Notes under the pieces: model-generated
Seen by the model: only the letters and a program-made list of their open reading frames with translations
Told to the model about the DNA's origin: nothing
Database searches by the model: none
From: an archaeon
GTDB taxonomy: Archaea > Thermoplasmatota > Thermoplasmata > WALJ01
Length of the DNA: 41,251 nt
Assembly: GCA_024278375.1 (NCBI GenBank)
Contig: JAJRTH010000025.1
Span: 1 to 41,251 of the forward strand
Direction of reading: 5' to 3'
In this document: piece by piece, positions 41,038 through 41,251 of the stretch
How the letters are laid out: each line of letters begins with the position of its first letter
How positions within the stretch are numbered: position 1 is the stretch's first letter
Translations under genes and position numbers: made by a program

Positions 41038-41129
41038 TTGTTATACCTCCTTTGTTTTTGGGAAAGAGAGTTAAAGAACGTCGGTATAAAAGATTTTTGG
41101 TGGTACAATCCGAGACTGCCAACATAACA

Positions 41130-41185
41130 TTTATAAGATTAAAACCCGTCCTAACTGATAATAAGCAGAACGTCAGGACGGGGTG
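41130..41185 (+). promoter_or_regulatory. Promoter/leader with hairpin at the ribosome site
   Basis: TTTATAAG (41130-41137) is a TATA-like box. CCCGTCCT (41145-41152) and AGGACGGG (41175-41182) are perfect inverted repeats, the second touching GGTG (41182-41185), so the leader could mask the ribosome site. Layout and the 11-mer GACGGGGTGCA are shared with 1137-1198. Confidence 0.5.
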
Positions 41186-41193
41186 CATGCTCT

Positions 41194-41251
41194 ATGCTCG
41201 AACAACTGGTAAAATGGTTAAGGAGTAAAAAAGTTTTCGTCAGGGCAAGGA
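41194..41251 (+). CDS. Start of an unknown gene, cut by the window end
   Basis: ATG 41194, 8 bases after GGTG, opens a frame reading MLEQLVKWLRSKKVFVRAR to the window edge. An earlier ATG at 41187 closes after 13 codons. Too short to assign a family; the basic amphipathic start could be cytoplasmic. Confidence 0.5.
   Translation, partial: MLEQLVKWLRSKKVFVRAR

Overview
The window is a stretch of archaeal chromosome, most likely from a Thermoplasmata-type euryarchaeon. The gene set is archaeal: formate-dependent purP, trmY, archaeosortase A, DNA primase large subunit, Alba, archaeal-type MetK, archaeal 4-phosphopantoate-beta-alanine ligase, Sm-like protein plus L37e, Elp3 and KptA. Large membrane proteins that combine zinc ribbons, TPRs or CARDB domains also fit that class. 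The class assignment is inference from gene content; there is no rRNA here to confirm it. TATA-like boxes about 25 bases before start codons (leaderless genes) alternate with GGTG/GGAGG-led genes, and GTG and TTG starts are common.

Layout. 1-1276: hairpin repeats, a broken membrane-protein gene, tRNA-Ser(UGA) and a small leader/ORF. 1273-13140: tldE/tldD divergent from kptA, a zinc-ribbon/HhH/TPR membrane protein, a purP-trmY-artA cluster, a ubiquitin-like protein, tRNA-Ser(CGA), a cupin-methyltransferase fusion and a Lon-like ATPase that has lost its protease. 13250-15381: metK and prs. 15382-16788: AT-rich island with a three-gene cluster on the minus strand, two of whose genes carry in-frame stops. 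16789-24382: an eIF2B-like protein, a small membrane protein, FKBP-priL-epimerase, a site-2 protease, and the LSm-L37e-purF operon. 24383-25245: tRNA-Gly, tRNA-Thr and tRNA-Val in a hairpin-rich block of partial tRNA duplications. 25246-30900: tRNA G10 methyltransferase, a winged-helix/HAD/M50-protease operon whose HAD gene has an in-frame TAG, an M29-like aminopeptidase and an unknown protein. 30901-41251: a roughly 2300-residue CARDB surface protein with cytoplasmic zinc ribbons, CoA biosynthesis, an unknown protein, elp3, alba and the first codons of one more gene.

The most unusual signal is non-coding. Four of the five tRNA genes have a partial copy of their own 3' end 25-129 bp downstream, and tRNA-Thr also has 5'-end copies, two of them in 66-bp tandem units. 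The DNA between copies is full of perfect short hairpins. Two loop sequences (GCGTTA and ATCCTC) recur on different stems, and one of them recurs 24 kb away at the window start. This looks like a family of miniature elements that enter tRNA gene ends and restore the tRNA by duplication. A second theme is gene decay or recoding: three genes are each cut by one in-frame stop with convincing coding sequence after it, and a fourth has lost its start codon and gained one base.
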